A stretch of DNA of 64,000 nt. Origin: Marinobacter litoralis (GTDB taxonomy: Bacteria > Pseudomonadota > Gammaproteobacteria > Pseudomonadales > Oleiphilaceae). Below, in pieces: positions 9,305 through 19,408 of this stretch; positions within the stretch are counted from its first letter, which is position 1, and each line of letters starts with the position of its first letter. A program made the position numbers and the translations under genes. The stretch covers positions 62,001 to 126,000 of the forward strand of contig NZ_JAELVS010000005.1 in assembly GCF_016427555.1 (NCBI RefSeq), written 5' to 3'. The notes below the pieces were generated by a model. The model was not told the DNA's origin and ran no database searches. It was given only the letters and a program-made list of their open reading frames with translations.

Positions 9305-10648
9305 ATGCATCTGGTGCTGATATTGGTCGCGGTTATAATTTTTATTGTGTTCGCGACCAGCCGACTAAAACTGAACCCCTTTATTACCCTGCTGCTCGCC
9401 TCGTTTCTGGCCGCTTTTGCCTTCGGCCTGCCGTTGGCAGACATCGAAAAAACCATTCGTGCCGGTTTTGGAAATATTCTGGGCTACATCGGCCTGGTGA
9501 TTGTTCTGGGTACCATCATTGGTGTGATTCTTGAGCGCACCGGTGCTGCCATTGTGATGGCTGAAAGCGTGGTCAAATGCCTCGGTCAGAGGTTCCCGAC
9601 ACTTACGATGTCCATCGTTGGTTTTATTGTCGCCATCCCTGTGTTCTGCGATTCCGGTTATGTGATTTTAAACAGCCTTAAACGCTCCATGGCGAGAACG
9701 CTCAATGCTTCCCCTGTAGCCATGACCGTTGCCCTGTCTACGGGCCTGTTCGCCACCCACACTCTGGTTCCACCAACCCCCGGCCCAATTGCGGCGGCAG
9801 GAAACCTCGGCCTGGAAAACAACCTGGGCATGGTCATCGGAATCGGTTTGGTGTTTGCGATCATCGCGGCTTTTGCCGGCCTGTTCTGGGCATCCCGCTG
9901 TAAAGATCTACCCAGCACGGAACTCGAGCAGGCAGAAGAGGCATTCCAAGAGGCCAAACAACATTACGGCGAACTGCCTTCCGCCACCAAAGCGTTTGCT
10001 CCGATCTTTGTGCCAATTTTGTTGATCTGCACAGGTTCCGTTGCCAACTACCCAACCGCACCGCTCGGTGATGGAATGGCGTATGACATTCTGAACTTTC
10101 TCGGCAAGCCGTTGAACGCTTTGCTTATCGGTCTTGGATTTGCACTCACACTGTTGCAAGGCAGAAACAAGTTTGAAGAGTTTGGTCGCCACACCAGCAA
10201 AGGGCTGGAAGTAGCAGCGCCAATCATCCTGATTACTGGCGCCGGTGGTGCGTTCGGAGCGGTTCTGGCGGCAACACCGCTAGGTAGCTACCTCGGCGAT
10301 ACCCTATCGACTCTGGGCTTGGGCGTCATCATGCCGTTTATCGTCGCGGCGGCACTAAAGTCGGCTCAGGGTTCGTCTACCGTAGCACTGGTGACCGCGT
10401 CTGCATTGGTTGCTCCGTTGCTTCCGCAGCTCGGACTGGATTCCGAGCTGGGCCGGGTACTGACTGTTATGGCGGTGGGTGCCGGGGCGATGACGGTCTC
10501 TCATGCCAATGATAGCTACTTCTGGGTCGTGTCACAGTTCAGCAAAATGAACGTTGCCACCGCCTACAAGTCTCACACCACAGCAACGCTGGTAATGGGG
10601 CTGGTGACCATCGCATGCGTGTGGCTAACCTCACTGGTGGCCTTATAA
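9305..10648 (+). CDS. GntP-family permease, probable D-glycerate (or gluconate) transporter
   Basis: 447-residue inner-membrane permease with about twelve hydrophobic segments. Family marks include the HTLVPPTPGPIAAA motif near residues 155-168 and the conserved SHANDSYFWVV stretch near 397-407. GntP proteins take up gluconate, glycerate or related hydroxy acids by proton symport. Because glycerate kinase starts 1 nt after its stop and a CdaR-type regulator precedes it, D-glycerate is the best guess. GGAG lies 7 nt before the ATG. The 127-nt gap from cdaR (9178-9304) presumably holds its promoter; no clear box was recognised. Confidence 0.88.
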   Translation: MHLVLILVAVIIFIVFATSRLKLNPFITLLLASFLAAFAFGLPLADIEKTIRAGFGNILGYIGLVIVLGTIIGVILERTGAAIVMAESVVKCLGQRFPTLTMSIVGFIVAIPVFCDSGYVILNSLKRSMARTLNASPVAMTVALSTGLFATHTLVPPTPGPIAAAGNLGLENNLGMVIGIGLVFAIIAAFAGLFWASRCKDLPSTELEQAEEAFQEAKQHYGELPSATKAFAPIFVPILLICTGSVANYPTAPLGDGMAYDILNFLGKPLNALLIGLGFALTLLQGRNKFEEFGRHTSKGLEVAAPIILITGAGGAFGAVLAATPLGSYLGDTLSTLGLGVIMPFIVAAALKSAQGSSTVALVTASALVAPLLPQLGLDSELGRVLTVMAVGAGAMTVSHANDSYFWVVSQFSKMNVATAYKSHTTATLVMGLVTIACVWLTSLVAL

Positions 10649-10649
10649 C

Positions 10650-11789
10650 ATGCGCGTCGTCATTGCTCCTGATTCGTTCAAGGAATGTCTGGCCGCCGAT
10701 CAGGTTGCCAGAGCGCTGGGCCGGGGCTGGGCAAACGCTGCGCCCCGAGACGAAATCATTGAAGTGCCTCTGGCCGATGGTGGAGAAGGGACAACCGTTG
10801 CGCTAACGGAAGCACTGAACGGAACATTGCATTCCGTCACTGTAACCGGGCCACTGGGAGACCCCGTCGTCGCCCGTTATGGCATCGCAAATGACTCCGA
10901 TACAGCGATTATTGAAGTGGCCGAAGGAAGCGGCCTGCACTGCGTGGCTCCTGACGAACGAAACGCCCTGATGGCCTCAAGTTATGGCACAGGCGAATTG
11001 ATGCTGGAAGCACTGGAACACAAACCGAAAGTCCTGGTTATGGGGCTGGGCGGTAGCGCCACAACGGACGGCGGAGCCGGAATTCTGCAGGCACTGGGAG
11101 CGAAGCTTCTCGACAAGAACGGTAACCGTATCCCGGCCGGCGGCATCGGTCTGGGCAAACTCGCCAGTCTGGACTTGCAACCAGCCATTGATGCTCTCGG
11201 AGACACCCGACTGGTTGTTGCCTGCGATGTCAACAACCCGTTGACCGGCCCCAAAGGTGCCGCCGTTGTATTCGGCCCCCAGAAAGGCGCCAGCATCCAA
11301 CAACTCATTAAACTGGACACCAATCTGGCTCACTTTGCCCGACTGGCCAAAAAGCAGGGTTGGGATATCGCCAGCTTCCCTGGCAGCGGCGCAGCCGGCG
11401 GCATAGGGGGGATGGCGGCCGGCATTCTCGGCGCTCAACTGCGCCCCGGTATCGAGCTTGTGATGGAAACCGTCGAGCTGGAACGCCACATCCAACATGC
11501 GGATCTGGTAATCACTGCCGAAGGAGCCATCGACAACCAAAGCGCTTACGGAAAAACTCCCGCCGGTGTGGCCCAGATGGCCAGGAAACACGGTGTGCCG
11601 GTGGTCGGCTTTGCCGGCATGCTGGGCTTGGATTTCTCTGCCCTGCAGGCACAGGGCCTGACTGCAGCATTTTCGATCACTCGGGGCCCTATGGAGCTCC
11701 AGAGCGCCTACGCTCAAGCAGAGACCAGCCTGGAACAATGCGCGGAACAACTTGCTCGGCTTACCCACGCTCTAAGAAAGCACGATTAA
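10650..11789 (+). CDS. glxK: Glycerate kinase (type I)
   Basis: 379-residue glycerate kinase of the GlxK/GarK family, phosphorylating D-glycerate to a phosphoglycerate (2-phosphoglycerate for GarK-type enzymes) for entry to glycolysis. Visible marks are the N-terminal APDSFKECL motif with PLADGGEGT, the GLGGSATTDGGAG nucleotide loop near residues 132-144 and the C-terminal TAEGAIDNQS motif. Length is typical (about 380). It follows the GntP-type permease with a 1-nt gap and ends just before an intrinsic terminator, so the two form a transport-plus-kinase operon. Confidence 0.93.
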   Translation: MRVVIAPDSFKECLAADQVARALGRGWANAAPRDEIIEVPLADGGEGTTVALTEALNGTLHSVTVTGPLGDPVVARYGIANDSDTAIIEVAEGSGLHCVAPDERNALMASSYGTGELMLEALEHKPKVLVMGLGGSATTDGGAGILQALGAKLLDKNGNRIPAGGIGLGKLASLDLQPAIDALGDTRLVVACDVNNPLTGPKGAAVVFGPQKGASIQQLIKLDTNLAHFARLAKKQGWDIASFPGSGAAGGIGGMAAGILGAQLRPGIELVMETVELERHIQHADLVITAEGAIDNQSAYGKTPAGVAQMARKHGVPVVGFAGMLGLDFSALQAQGLTAAFSITRGPMELQSAYAQAETSLEQCAEQLARLTHALRKHD

Positions 11790-11802
11790 AAGCACTTAAA
11801 CG

Positions 11803-11836
11803 AAAAAAGCCGAGACGATTAACGTCTCGGCTTTTC
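11803..11836. terminator. Bidirectional intrinsic terminator between glxK and the merR-type gene
   Basis: A nine-pair stem (GCCGAGACG / CGTCTCGGC, loop ATTAA) is flanked by AAAAAA on one side and TTTT on the other. It ends both the permease-glxK transcript and the long minus-strand translation operon. Confidence 0.9.
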
Positions 11837-11860
11837 TGTAACCATACCGGCTGCTGTTAA

Positions 11861-12226
11861 TTAACGGGCCGGCGCATTCAATACATCCAACACTTCTTCC
11901 AGCTCGGTAATCATCTGTCTAATCAGTTGCTTGTACTGCGAGGTGTCGTCTTTCACCTCGGAGCTACTTAGCTTTTGCTTAGCGCCGCCAATGGTGTAGC
12001 CCTGATCGTACAGCAAACTGCGAATCTGACGGATGGTTATAACATCGGCACGCTGATAATAACGACGGTTACCCCGGCGCTTGACCGGTGCGAGCTGTGG
12101 AAATTCCTGCTCCCAATACCGCAGAACGTGTGCCTTTACGGCGCACAGCTCAGCAACCTCACCGATGGTGAAATAGCGTTTACCCGGAATAACGGGGAGC
12201 TCGTTGTTATGACTCGGTTCCAGCAT
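11861..12226 (-). CDS. MerR-family transcriptional regulator downstream of ihfA
   Basis: 121-residue protein with a MerR-type winged helix in residues 17-86 ([20 protein letters not shown], then [13 protein letters not shown]) and a short C-terminal coiled helix. It lacks the Cys cluster of metal-sensing MerR members, so the effector is unknown. A MerR-like gene right after ihfA is a conserved arrangement in pseudomonads and relatives. Its ATG lies 20 nt inside the end of ihfA, so the two are translationally coupled. It ends the operon at the shared terminator. Confidence 0.88.
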   Translation of the reverse strand: MLEPSHNNELPVIPGKRYFTIGEVAELCAVKAHVLRYWEQEFPQLAPVKRRGNRRYYQRADVITIRQIRSLLYDQGYTIGGAKQKLSSSEVKDDTSQYKQLIRQMITELEEVLDVLNAPAR

Positions 12227-12509
12227 ACGTTTCTACTTTTTGTTTCAGTTTTTGGCCGGGCCTGAAGGTAACGACGCGCCGGGCGCTGATCGGAATCTCT
12301 TCGCCCGTTTTGGGGTTTCGCCCGGGGCGCTGCTTCTTGTCACGGAGGTCAAAGTTGCCGAATCCTGACAACTTGACCTGCTCATTGTGACTGAGAGCAC
12401 CTCTGATCTCATCGAAGAAAGCTTCTACCATTTCTTTGGCTTCCCGCTTGTTCAAACCTAACTCTTCGTACAAGCGCTCTGCCATATCCGCTTTCGTCAA
12501 AGCCGCCAT
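12207..12509 (-). CDS. ihfA: Integration host factor subunit alpha
   Basis: 100-residue HU/IHF-fold DNA-bending protein, the alpha subunit of the IHF heterodimer. The sequence begins [20 protein letters not shown] and carries the [10 protein letters not shown] and [19 protein letters not shown] arm with the DNA-intercalating Pro, as in all IhfA proteins. The start is 3 nt after the pheT stop, the same pheST-ihfA order as in E. coli, where the operon is controlled with pheST. The end overlaps the merR-type gene. Confidence 0.97.
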   Translation of the reverse strand: MAALTKADMAERLYEELGLNKREAKEMVEAFFDEIRGALSHNEQVKLSGFGNFDLRDKKQRPGRNPKTGEEIPISARRVVTFRPGQKLKQKVETYAGTES

Positions 12510-12512
12510 CCG

Positions 12513-14885
12513 TCAACTCCTCAGTGTTGCCCCCAGCTCTTCTTTAAGGGAATCGATCACCCCGTTGAAGAGCGTATGCACTTCGTCTTCATTCAACGTG
12601 CGTTCAGGGTGCTGCCAAAACAGGCTCAGAGCCAAACTGCGATTGCCCTCACCCAGACTTTCGCCTTCGTAGACATCAAACACACGCATATCTGTCAGGT
12701 GTTCGCCGGCTTGTTTACGAGCTACCTCTTCAACCTGTGCGAACGATACGTCGCTTCCGATAATGATAGCCAAATCTCTTCGAACTTCCGGGAATTTCGA
12801 AACATCTTTGAAATTAGGCACATATCCGGTCACGATCGAATTCAAGAATAGCTCAAACATCAGAATCGTGCCATTAAGTTCAAGGTTTTTCTGCACTTGA
12901 GGGTGCAAAGTTCCCAACCAGCCGACACTTTCGCCATCGCGAAGCAATTCTGCGGTTTGGCCGGGGTGCAATGCAGGGTGCTGGCTAGCCCTGAACTGAA
13001 TCTCAATACCGAGCACCTGGAACAGGCTTTCCAGCTCGCCTTTTACATCGAAAAAGTCGGATGCACGGCGACCGTTGGTCCAGTTTTCCGGGTTCTGGTT
13101 GCCCACCACAACACCGGCCAACATGGGTTGCTGATCGATCTCGTCACCATCTTTCACAAAGCGAAGGCCCGTCTCGAACAAGCGGATTCGAGGTTGCTGG
13201 CGATTCTGGTTGTGTTGCACCGTCTTCAAAAGACCGCTCCACAAGGTGGTGCGCATAACCGACAAATCTGCAGAAATCGGATTCGCCAAGGCAATGCCCT
13301 CGCGCTCCGGATCAACCAACTGCTGCACTTTCGGGTCTACAAAGCTATAGGTAACGGCTTCCTGATACCCTTGGGCTACAAAGAAGTTACGAACAACAGA
13401 CAACGGACGGGTAGCTTCTTCCCGAACACTCAAACCCAGCGAGCCCGTTGGCTCTGTGACCGGCAGGTTGTTGTAGCCATAGATACGCCCGACTTCTTCA
13501 ATCAAATCTTCTTCGATTGAAATGTCCGGACGGAAACTGGGTACGCTGATGCGCCAGCCGTCTTTCAGAAGCTTCTCAACACGCAAGCCGAGCCTGGACA
13601 GAATTTCCTCAACGGTGGTGCGGTCAATCGCCAAGCCCAGCACATCAGCCAAGCGCTTCTCGCGGAGATCCACAGTTTTGGCCGCGGGCAGATCTTCCCA
13701 ACTGACCACCTCAACAATCTCGCCCGGTTCACCACCAACGATGTCCATCAGCAGGCGAGTCGCGCGTTCCATTGCCTCGCGCGGCAACTCATAATCCACG
13801 CCACGCTCGAACCGGTGAGACGCGTCGGTATGTAAACCGTAGTGTCGGGCCTTTCCAGCCATTGCAATGGGTTCGAAATAGGCCGATTCCAGAACCAGAT
13901 CCTGAGTCTTTTCGTTGACGCCCGAGTGCTCCCCGCCCATCACGCCAGCAATGGCGATCGGCTTATCGTGATCGGCGATCACCAGAGTTTCAGCCGTCAG
14001 TTCAACTTCCTGACCGTCCAGCAACACCAGTTTCTCGCCGGCTTTCGCCATTCGAACCACGATGCCACCGGAAACTTCTTCCCGGTCGAACGCATGCAGA
14101 GGCTGGCCGAGTTCCAGCATCACGTAGTTCGTCACATCAACCGCTGGGTCGATGGAGCGAATGCCGGAACGACGCAGTTTCTCCTGCATCCACAGCGGCG
14201 TTTCGGCTTTCAGATTTACGTTACGCAGAATACGCCCCAGATAACGGGGGCACGCTTCCGGTGCTTCGATACGAATCGCCGGAACCTCTGAATGAACCGC
14301 CTCAACCGGCTCGATTTCAGGGGCTTCCACCACCGAGCTATTCAGTACACCTACTTCGCGGGCCAACCCTTTGATTGACAGGCAATCACTGCGGTTGGGG
14401 GTCAAATCAACATCAATGGCGATGTCGTTCAGCTTCAGGTAATCCACCATGCTCTGACCAACCGGAGCGTCGTCCGGCAATTCCATCAAGCCATCATGAC
14501 TTTCAGACAGCGCCAGTTCCGATTCAGAACACAGCATGCCTTGAGACGGCTGACCGCGCAGCTTGGCTTTTTTAATCTTAAAGTTACCCGGCAGCACTGC
14601 GCCCACTTCGGCAAACGGCACCTTCAGCCCTTCGCGCACGTTCGGTGCACCACAAACAACCTGTACGGTTTCGTCACCATTACTGACCTGGCAAACGCGG
14701 AGCTTGTCGGCGTCCGGGTGCGCTTCCACAGAAACCACTTCACCCACGATTACACCGGAAAACTCACCGGCTACCGGCTCAAATCCGTCTACTTCCAGAC
14801 CAGCCATGGTGATCTGATCCATCAATGCCTGGGAATCTATGCCCGGATTAACCCACTCTCGCAGCCACTGTTCACTGAATTTCAT
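12513..14885 (-). CDS. pheT: Phenylalanyl-tRNA synthetase beta subunit
   Basis: 790-residue beta subunit of the alpha2-beta2 Phe-tRNA synthetase, involved in tRNA binding and editing of Tyr-tRNA(Phe). The N-terminus (MKFSEQWLREWVNP), an EMAP-like tRNA-binding domain (residues about 40-150), the B3/4 editing domain, B5 and the C-terminal ferredoxin-fold anticodon-binding domain are in the usual order. Length equals the family's (about 795). It lies 72 nt after pheS; that gap has only a small AGCC-GAAG-GGCT hairpin. It is followed directly by ihfA. Confidence 0.97.
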   Translation of the reverse strand: MKFSEQWLREWVNPGIDSQALMDQITMAGLEVDGFEPVAGEFSGVIVGEVVSVEAHPDADKLRVCQVSNGDETVQVVCGAPNVREGLKVPFAEVGAVLPGNFKIKKAKLRGQPSQGMLCSESELALSESHDGLMELPDDAPVGQSMVDYLKLNDIAIDVDLTPNRSDCLSIKGLAREVGVLNSSVVEAPEIEPVEAVHSEVPAIRIEAPEACPRYLGRILRNVNLKAETPLWMQEKLRRSGIRSIDPAVDVTNYVMLELGQPLHAFDREEVSGGIVVRMAKAGEKLVLLDGQEVELTAETLVIADHDKPIAIAGVMGGEHSGVNEKTQDLVLESAYFEPIAMAGKARHYGLHTDASHRFERGVDYELPREAMERATRLLMDIVGGEPGEIVEVVSWEDLPAAKTVDLREKRLADVLGLAIDRTTVEEILSRLGLRVEKLLKDGWRISVPSFRPDISIEEDLIEEVGRIYGYNNLPVTEPTGSLGLSVREEATRPLSVVRNFFVAQGYQEAVTYSFVDPKVQQLVDPEREGIALANPISADLSVMRTTLWSGLLKTVQHNQNRQQPRIRLFETGLRFVKDGDEIDQQPMLAGVVVGNQNPENWTNGRRASDFFDVKGELESLFQVLGIEIQFRASQHPALHPGQTAELLRDGESVGWLGTLHPQVQKNLELNGTILMFELFLNSIVTGYVPNFKDVSKFPEVRRDLAIIIGSDVSFAQVEEVARKQAGEHLTDMRVFDVYEGESLGEGNRSLALSLFWQHPERTLNEDEVHTLFNGVIDSLKEELGATLRS

Positions 14886-14957
14886 CGTTCTAGCCTTGTC
14901 CTGATGCCATTTATGCGGTTGATTCGGAGACTTGCTTGCGCCTTTTAGCCCTTCGGC

Positions 14958-16027
<1,070 letters not shown>

Positions 16028-16095
16028 CAGAAGGCACCGTCATGAACTCATGAGGCGCCCTGATCGATCAGTAATCGATGAAAGAGCTTAAGCGA

Positions 16096-16449
16096 TCACA
16101 GGGACGCTTTGGCCTTCTCAACAATAACAGCAAAAGTCTGCTGCTCGTTCATGGCCAGGTCAGCCAGAACCTTACGGTCGATCTCAACATTCGCTTTCTT
16201 CAGACCAGCGATCAGACGGCTGTAAGACAGACCGTTTGCACGAGCACCAGCGTTGATACGAGCGATCCACAGAGCGCGGAAAGCACGCTTACGGTTACGA
16301 CGGTCACGGTATGCGTACTGACCGGCTTTGATAACCGCTTGCTTGGCAACGCGGAATACACGACTACGAGCGCCGTAGTAACCCTTGGCCTGCTTGAGAA
16401 TCTTCTTATGACGACGACGTGCTACCACGCCACGTTTTACACGAGCCAT
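16096..16449 (-). CDS. rplT: 50S ribosomal protein L20
   Basis: 117-residue 23S-rRNA-binding protein essential for early 50S assembly. The N-terminal [18 protein letters not shown] extension and the C-terminal globular domain match the family exactly in length. In E. coli and Bacillus L20 represses translation of its own operon. It is the third gene of infC-rpmI-rplT, 50 nt after rpmI. Confidence 0.98.
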   Translation of the reverse strand: MARVKRGVVARRRHKKILKQAKGYYGARSRVFRVAKQAVIKAGQYAYRDRRNRKRAFRALWIARINAGARANGLSYSRLIAGLKKANVEIDRKVLADLAMNEQQTFAVIVEKAKASL

Positions 16450-16499
16450 ACTATTATCCTTCTACCTTAATATACTTGATCAAGAAGTTAGCGGCTGAA

Positions 16500-16691
16500 T
16501 CAGCACGCCGTCATGCGCTTGATTGAAGCCACATCGGACTTGGCAATCAGCTTGGTGCCACGCAGCTGACGCTTACGCTTAGGGCTCTTCTTGGTCAGGA
16601 TGTGACTGGTGAAGGACTGCTTGTGCTTGAAGCCAGTAGCGGTTTTCTTGAACCGCTTGGTAGCTCCACTCTTAGTTTTCATCTTAGGCAT
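16500..16691 (-). CDS. rpmI: 50S ribosomal protein L35
   Basis: 63-residue very basic protein beginning [19 protein letters not shown], the L35 signature, with the KRKRQLRG stretch in the middle. Size is normal (about 64-65). It lies between infC and rplT as in nearly all bacteria. Upstream is a 94-nt spacer with a GC-rich hairpin. Confidence 0.97.
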   Translation of the reverse strand: MPKMKTKSGATKRFKKTATGFKHKQSFTSHILTKKSPKRKRQLRGTKLIAKSDVASIKRMTAC

Positions 16692-16747
16692 TTTTTAAAA
16701 CTCCGCATTCTATTTTAGGAAAAACACTTGTGCCCCTGAACGACAAA

Positions 16748-16767
16748 TCCCCCGCTAATGCGGGGGA
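16748..16767 (-). promoter_or_regulatory. Hairpin in the infC-rpmI spacer (candidate L20 control element)
   Basis: A perfect 8-bp stem (16748-16755 with 16760-16767; TCCCCCGC / GCGGGGGA) and a 4-nt loop lie 19 nt after the infC stop. It has no T-tract on either strand, so it is not a plain terminator. In gammaproteobacteria this spacer holds the structure by which L20 controls rpmI-rplT translation, but I cannot prove the pseudoknot by eye. Confidence 0.45.
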
Positions 16768-16785
16768 CCCATCATTGGATCAGGT

Positions 16786-17322
16786 TCACTTCTTTTTGCG
16801 GGGAGCCACAATCATGGTCATCTGCCGGCCTTCCATTTTCGGCCGCATCTCTACCGTTGCAAGCTCTTCAACATCCGCTTCGATTCGGTTCATGAGCTTC
16901 ATACCAATTTCTTGGTGTGCCATCTCACGGCCCCGGAAACGAATGGTGATCTTGCCGCGGTCCCCGGCTTCAAGGAAACGTACCAGGTTGCGTAGTTTTA
17001 CCTGATAATCCCCTTCTTCAGTTCCTGGACGGAACTTAAGCTCTTTGACCTGCGTCTGCTTCTGCTTTTTCTTGGCAGCTGCTTTCGCTTTCTTCTCTTC
17101 GAAGATTTTCTTGCCGTAGTCCATTATTTTACAGACGATCGGATCGGAATCCGTAACCTGTACCAGATCAAGTGTCGCTTCTTCCGCCATGCGGAGAGCG
17201 TCCTCAATTGGAACAACACCAACCTGATTGCCTTCGGCATCGATCAAGCGGACTTCAGTTGCGTCAATATTCTCATTGATAGGCGCTTTTGGAGTACGCC
17301 CCCGATTCGCTCGCTGTTTAAT
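16786..17322 (-). CDS. infC: Translation initiation factor IF-3 (ATT start)
   Basis: 178-residue factor that keeps 30S and 50S subunits apart and checks the initiator tRNA and start codon. The N-terminal domain (about 1-75), a Lys-rich linker ([12 protein letters not shown]) and the C-terminal domain ([13 protein letters not shown]) are complete. The only start giving a full N-terminus ([17 protein letters not shown]) is ATT at 17322, followed by AAA as in E. coli infC (AUU AAA). GGAG lies 8 nt before it, inside the last codons of thrS; the thrS stop is 2 nt away. The rare AUU start underlies IF-3 autoregulation in E. coli and probably here. Confidence 0.96.
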   Translation of the reverse strand: MKQRANRGRTPKAPINENIDATEVRLIDAEGNQVGVVPIEDALRMAEEATLDLVQVTDSDPIVCKIMDYGKKIFEEKKAKAAAKKKQKQTQVKELKFRPGTEEGDYQVKLRNLVRFLEAGDRGKITIRFRGREMAHQEIGMKLMNRIEADVEELATVEMRPKMEGRQMTMIVAPRKKK

Positions 17323-17324
17323 AA

Positions 17325-19250
17325 TTAGATCTCCGTTTCAGTTTTGCCTTTACGTTCGATATCGGCAGCCAACAGCTGCTCAAACGCTTCAAGCGATAAG
17401 GTTCCTAAATCTTCCCCTTTGCGGGTGCGCACGGCAACCGCGTTGTTCTCGATTTCTTTGTCGCCTACAACGACAAGGTAGGGAACCTTGTTAAGAGTAT
17501 GCTCGCGGATTTTAAAGCCGATCTTCTCGTTTCTCAAGTCAGCATTTACCCGATATCCCAAAGAATCCCATTTTTTAGCCAATTTTTCACAGTAATCACG
17601 CTGATTATCAGTGATATTCAGAACCGCAATCTGTGTTGGGGCCAGCCAGGTGGGGAACGCACCTTCGTATTCTTCGATCAGTATACCGATAAATCGCTCA
17701 AAAGACCCGAGAACGGCACGGTGCAGCATGACCGGCGTTTTCCGCTCGGAGTTATCGGCCACATACTGAGCCCCCAAACGACCGGGCATAGAGAAATCCA
17801 CCTGAATCGTACCGCACTGCCAAACACGGCCGATGCAGTCTTTCAGAGAGAACTCAATTTTCGGGCCGTAGAACGCACCTTCACCCGGCAGCAATTCCCA
17901 GTCAACACCGGCACGGTTCAACGCTTCTTCAAGAGCCGCCTCGGACTTATCCCATACTTCGTCAGAACCCACACGCTTTTCCGGACGGGTTGAAAGCTTA
18001 TACAGGATTTCAGAGAAGCCGAAATCCTCATACACTTCGTGCAGCAAGTGGATAAATGCCGACACTTCTTCCTGAATGGCGTCTTCTTCACAGAAAATGT
18101 GCGCATCGTCCTGAGTAAAGCCACGAACACGCATCAAACCGTGCAGTGCACCAGAAGCTTCGTTTCGGTGACAGGAACCGAACTCCGCCAGACGAAGCGG
18201 CAGATCCTTGTAGCTCTTCAGGCCCTGATTGAACACCTGCACGTGACAGGGGCAGTTCATGGGCTTGATGGCGTAATCGTGCTTCTCGGACTCTGTGGTA
18301 AACATCGCATCCGAGAACTTGTCCCAGTGACCGGACTTTTCCCATAGTGTGCGGGAAACCACTTGCGGAGTCTTGATTTCCTGGTAGCCGTGGTTGCGCA
18401 GCTTTCCACGCATGTACTGCTCGATTTCCTGATACAGCGACCAGCCATCCGGATGCCAGAACACCATACCCGGCGACTCTTCCTGCATATGGAATAGCTT
18501 CAGCTTCTTACCAATTTTGCGGTGGTCACGCTTTTCCGCTTCTTCCAGACGGTTCAGGTAAGCCTTAAGATCTTTCTTGTTGCCCCAAGCGGTGCCGTAA
18601 ACCCGCTGCAACTGCTCGTTGTTGTGGTCACCACGCCAGAAGGCGCCCGCCACCTTAGTCAGCTTGAAGGCTTTCAGCTTACCGGTGCTTGGCACGTGAG
18701 GGCCACGACACAAGTCGATGAAGTCACCTTGGCGATAGAAAGACAGATCTTCGTCACCGGGAATGTCTTCGATGATCTGGACTTTGTACTCTTCGCCCAT
18801 GTCTTCAAACAGTTTTACCGCCTCTTCCCGAGACATAACAGAGCGGGAAACCGGAATATCCTGCTTGGCCAACTCTTCCATGCGCTTTTCAATACGCGCC
18901 AGATCCTCATTGGTAAACGGACGATCGTATTTGAAGTCGTAGTAGAACCCGTTATCTACCACGGGGCCGATCGTTACCTGAGCCTCCGGGAAAAGTTCTT
19001 TGACCGCCATTGCCAACAGGTGAGCCGTTGAGTGGCGCACCACGTCCACGCCGTCTTCATCCCGCTCGGTCACGATCGCCAGCTCCGCGTCGTTTTCAAT
19101 CAAGTGGCTGGTATCGACGAGCTGACCATCCACTTTGCCTGCCAGGGCAGCCTTAGCCAGGCCTGCGCCAATATCAGCGGCAACATCGTGTACGGTAACG
19201 GGTTCTGCAAAACTGCGGTGACTGCCATCTGGCAGGGTAATGACGGGCAT
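17325..19250 (-). CDS. thrS: Threonyl-tRNA synthetase
   Basis: 641-residue class II synthetase. Domains in order are N-terminal TGS (1-60), the editing domain with [16 protein letters not shown] (HxxxH), the catalytic core with the zinc Cys in [10 protein letters not shown] and motif 2 ([20 protein letters not shown]), and the C-terminal anticodon-binding domain. Length is typical. The start has AGGAGAG upstream. It heads the thrS-infC-rpmI-rplT block, with a promoter-like sequence at 19281-19308. Confidence 0.98.
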   Translation of the reverse strand: MPVITLPDGSHRSFAEPVTVHDVAADIGAGLAKAALAGKVDGQLVDTSHLIENDAELAIVTERDEDGVDVVRHSTAHLLAMAVKELFPEAQVTIGPVVDNGFYYDFKYDRPFTNEDLARIEKRMEELAKQDIPVSRSVMSREEAVKLFEDMGEEYKVQIIEDIPGDEDLSFYRQGDFIDLCRGPHVPSTGKLKAFKLTKVAGAFWRGDHNNEQLQRVYGTAWGNKKDLKAYLNRLEEAEKRDHRKIGKKLKLFHMQEESPGMVFWHPDGWSLYQEIEQYMRGKLRNHGYQEIKTPQVVSRTLWEKSGHWDKFSDAMFTTESEKHDYAIKPMNCPCHVQVFNQGLKSYKDLPLRLAEFGSCHRNEASGALHGLMRVRGFTQDDAHIFCEEDAIQEEVSAFIHLLHEVYEDFGFSEILYKLSTRPEKRVGSDEVWDKSEAALEEALNRAGVDWELLPGEGAFYGPKIEFSLKDCIGRVWQCGTIQVDFSMPGRLGAQYVADNSERKTPVMLHRAVLGSFERFIGILIEEYEGAFPTWLAPTQIAVLNITDNQRDYCEKLAKKWDSLGYRVNADLRNEKIGFKIREHTLNKVPYLVVVGDKEIENNAVAVRTRKGEDLGTLSLEAFEQLLAADIERKGKTETEI

Positions 19251-19276
19251 GAAGCTCTCCTGATGATTCCTCAGCG

Positions 19277-19308
19277 GTGATCTATACCAAAGATCACATG
19301 GTTGTCAG
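19277..19308 (-). promoter_or_regulatory. thrS promoter overlapped by a perfect dyad
   Basis: On the minus strand CTGACA (19303-19308) and TATAGA (19281-19286) are separated by 16 nt, a good sigma-70 promoter about 30 nt before the thrS ATG. A perfect inverted repeat, GTGATCT-N7-AGATCAC (19277-19297), covers the -10 element and part of the spacer, as an operator would. Confidence 0.55.
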
Positions 19309-19354
19309 CCTCCGCGACACAAACCGCGGGCCGATTTGAGGGCGAGTTTAACAG

Positions 19355-19380
19355 AAAAAAGCCCGGCAACAATGCCGGGC
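19355..19380 (-). terminator. Intrinsic terminator of the TRAP transporter operon
   Basis: An 8-bp stem (GCCCGGCA / TGCCGGGC, 19361-19368 with 19373-19380) is followed by six T in the minus direction. It lies 28 nt after the TRAP permease stop. Confidence 0.9.
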
Positions 19381-19408
19381 TTCTACTAACACCAACCTAC
19401 CCTTGAAT

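Noticed and set aside
10977..11768. 263-codon open frame opposite glxK
   Set aside because: Antisense shadow of a clear glycerate kinase.
16028..16095. Phe-rich leader peptide before pheS
   Set aside because: The only short frames read (M)SS and (M)TVPSE; no Phe codons.
16473..16480. TTGATCAA as an ANR/FNR box
   Set aside because: It lacks the four-base spacer of TTGAT-N4-ATCAA and lies between two ribosomal-protein genes.
19277..19297. CRP/Vfr site upstream of thrS
   Set aside because: The half-sites resemble TGTGA/TCAC, but the spacing is far too long for CRP.
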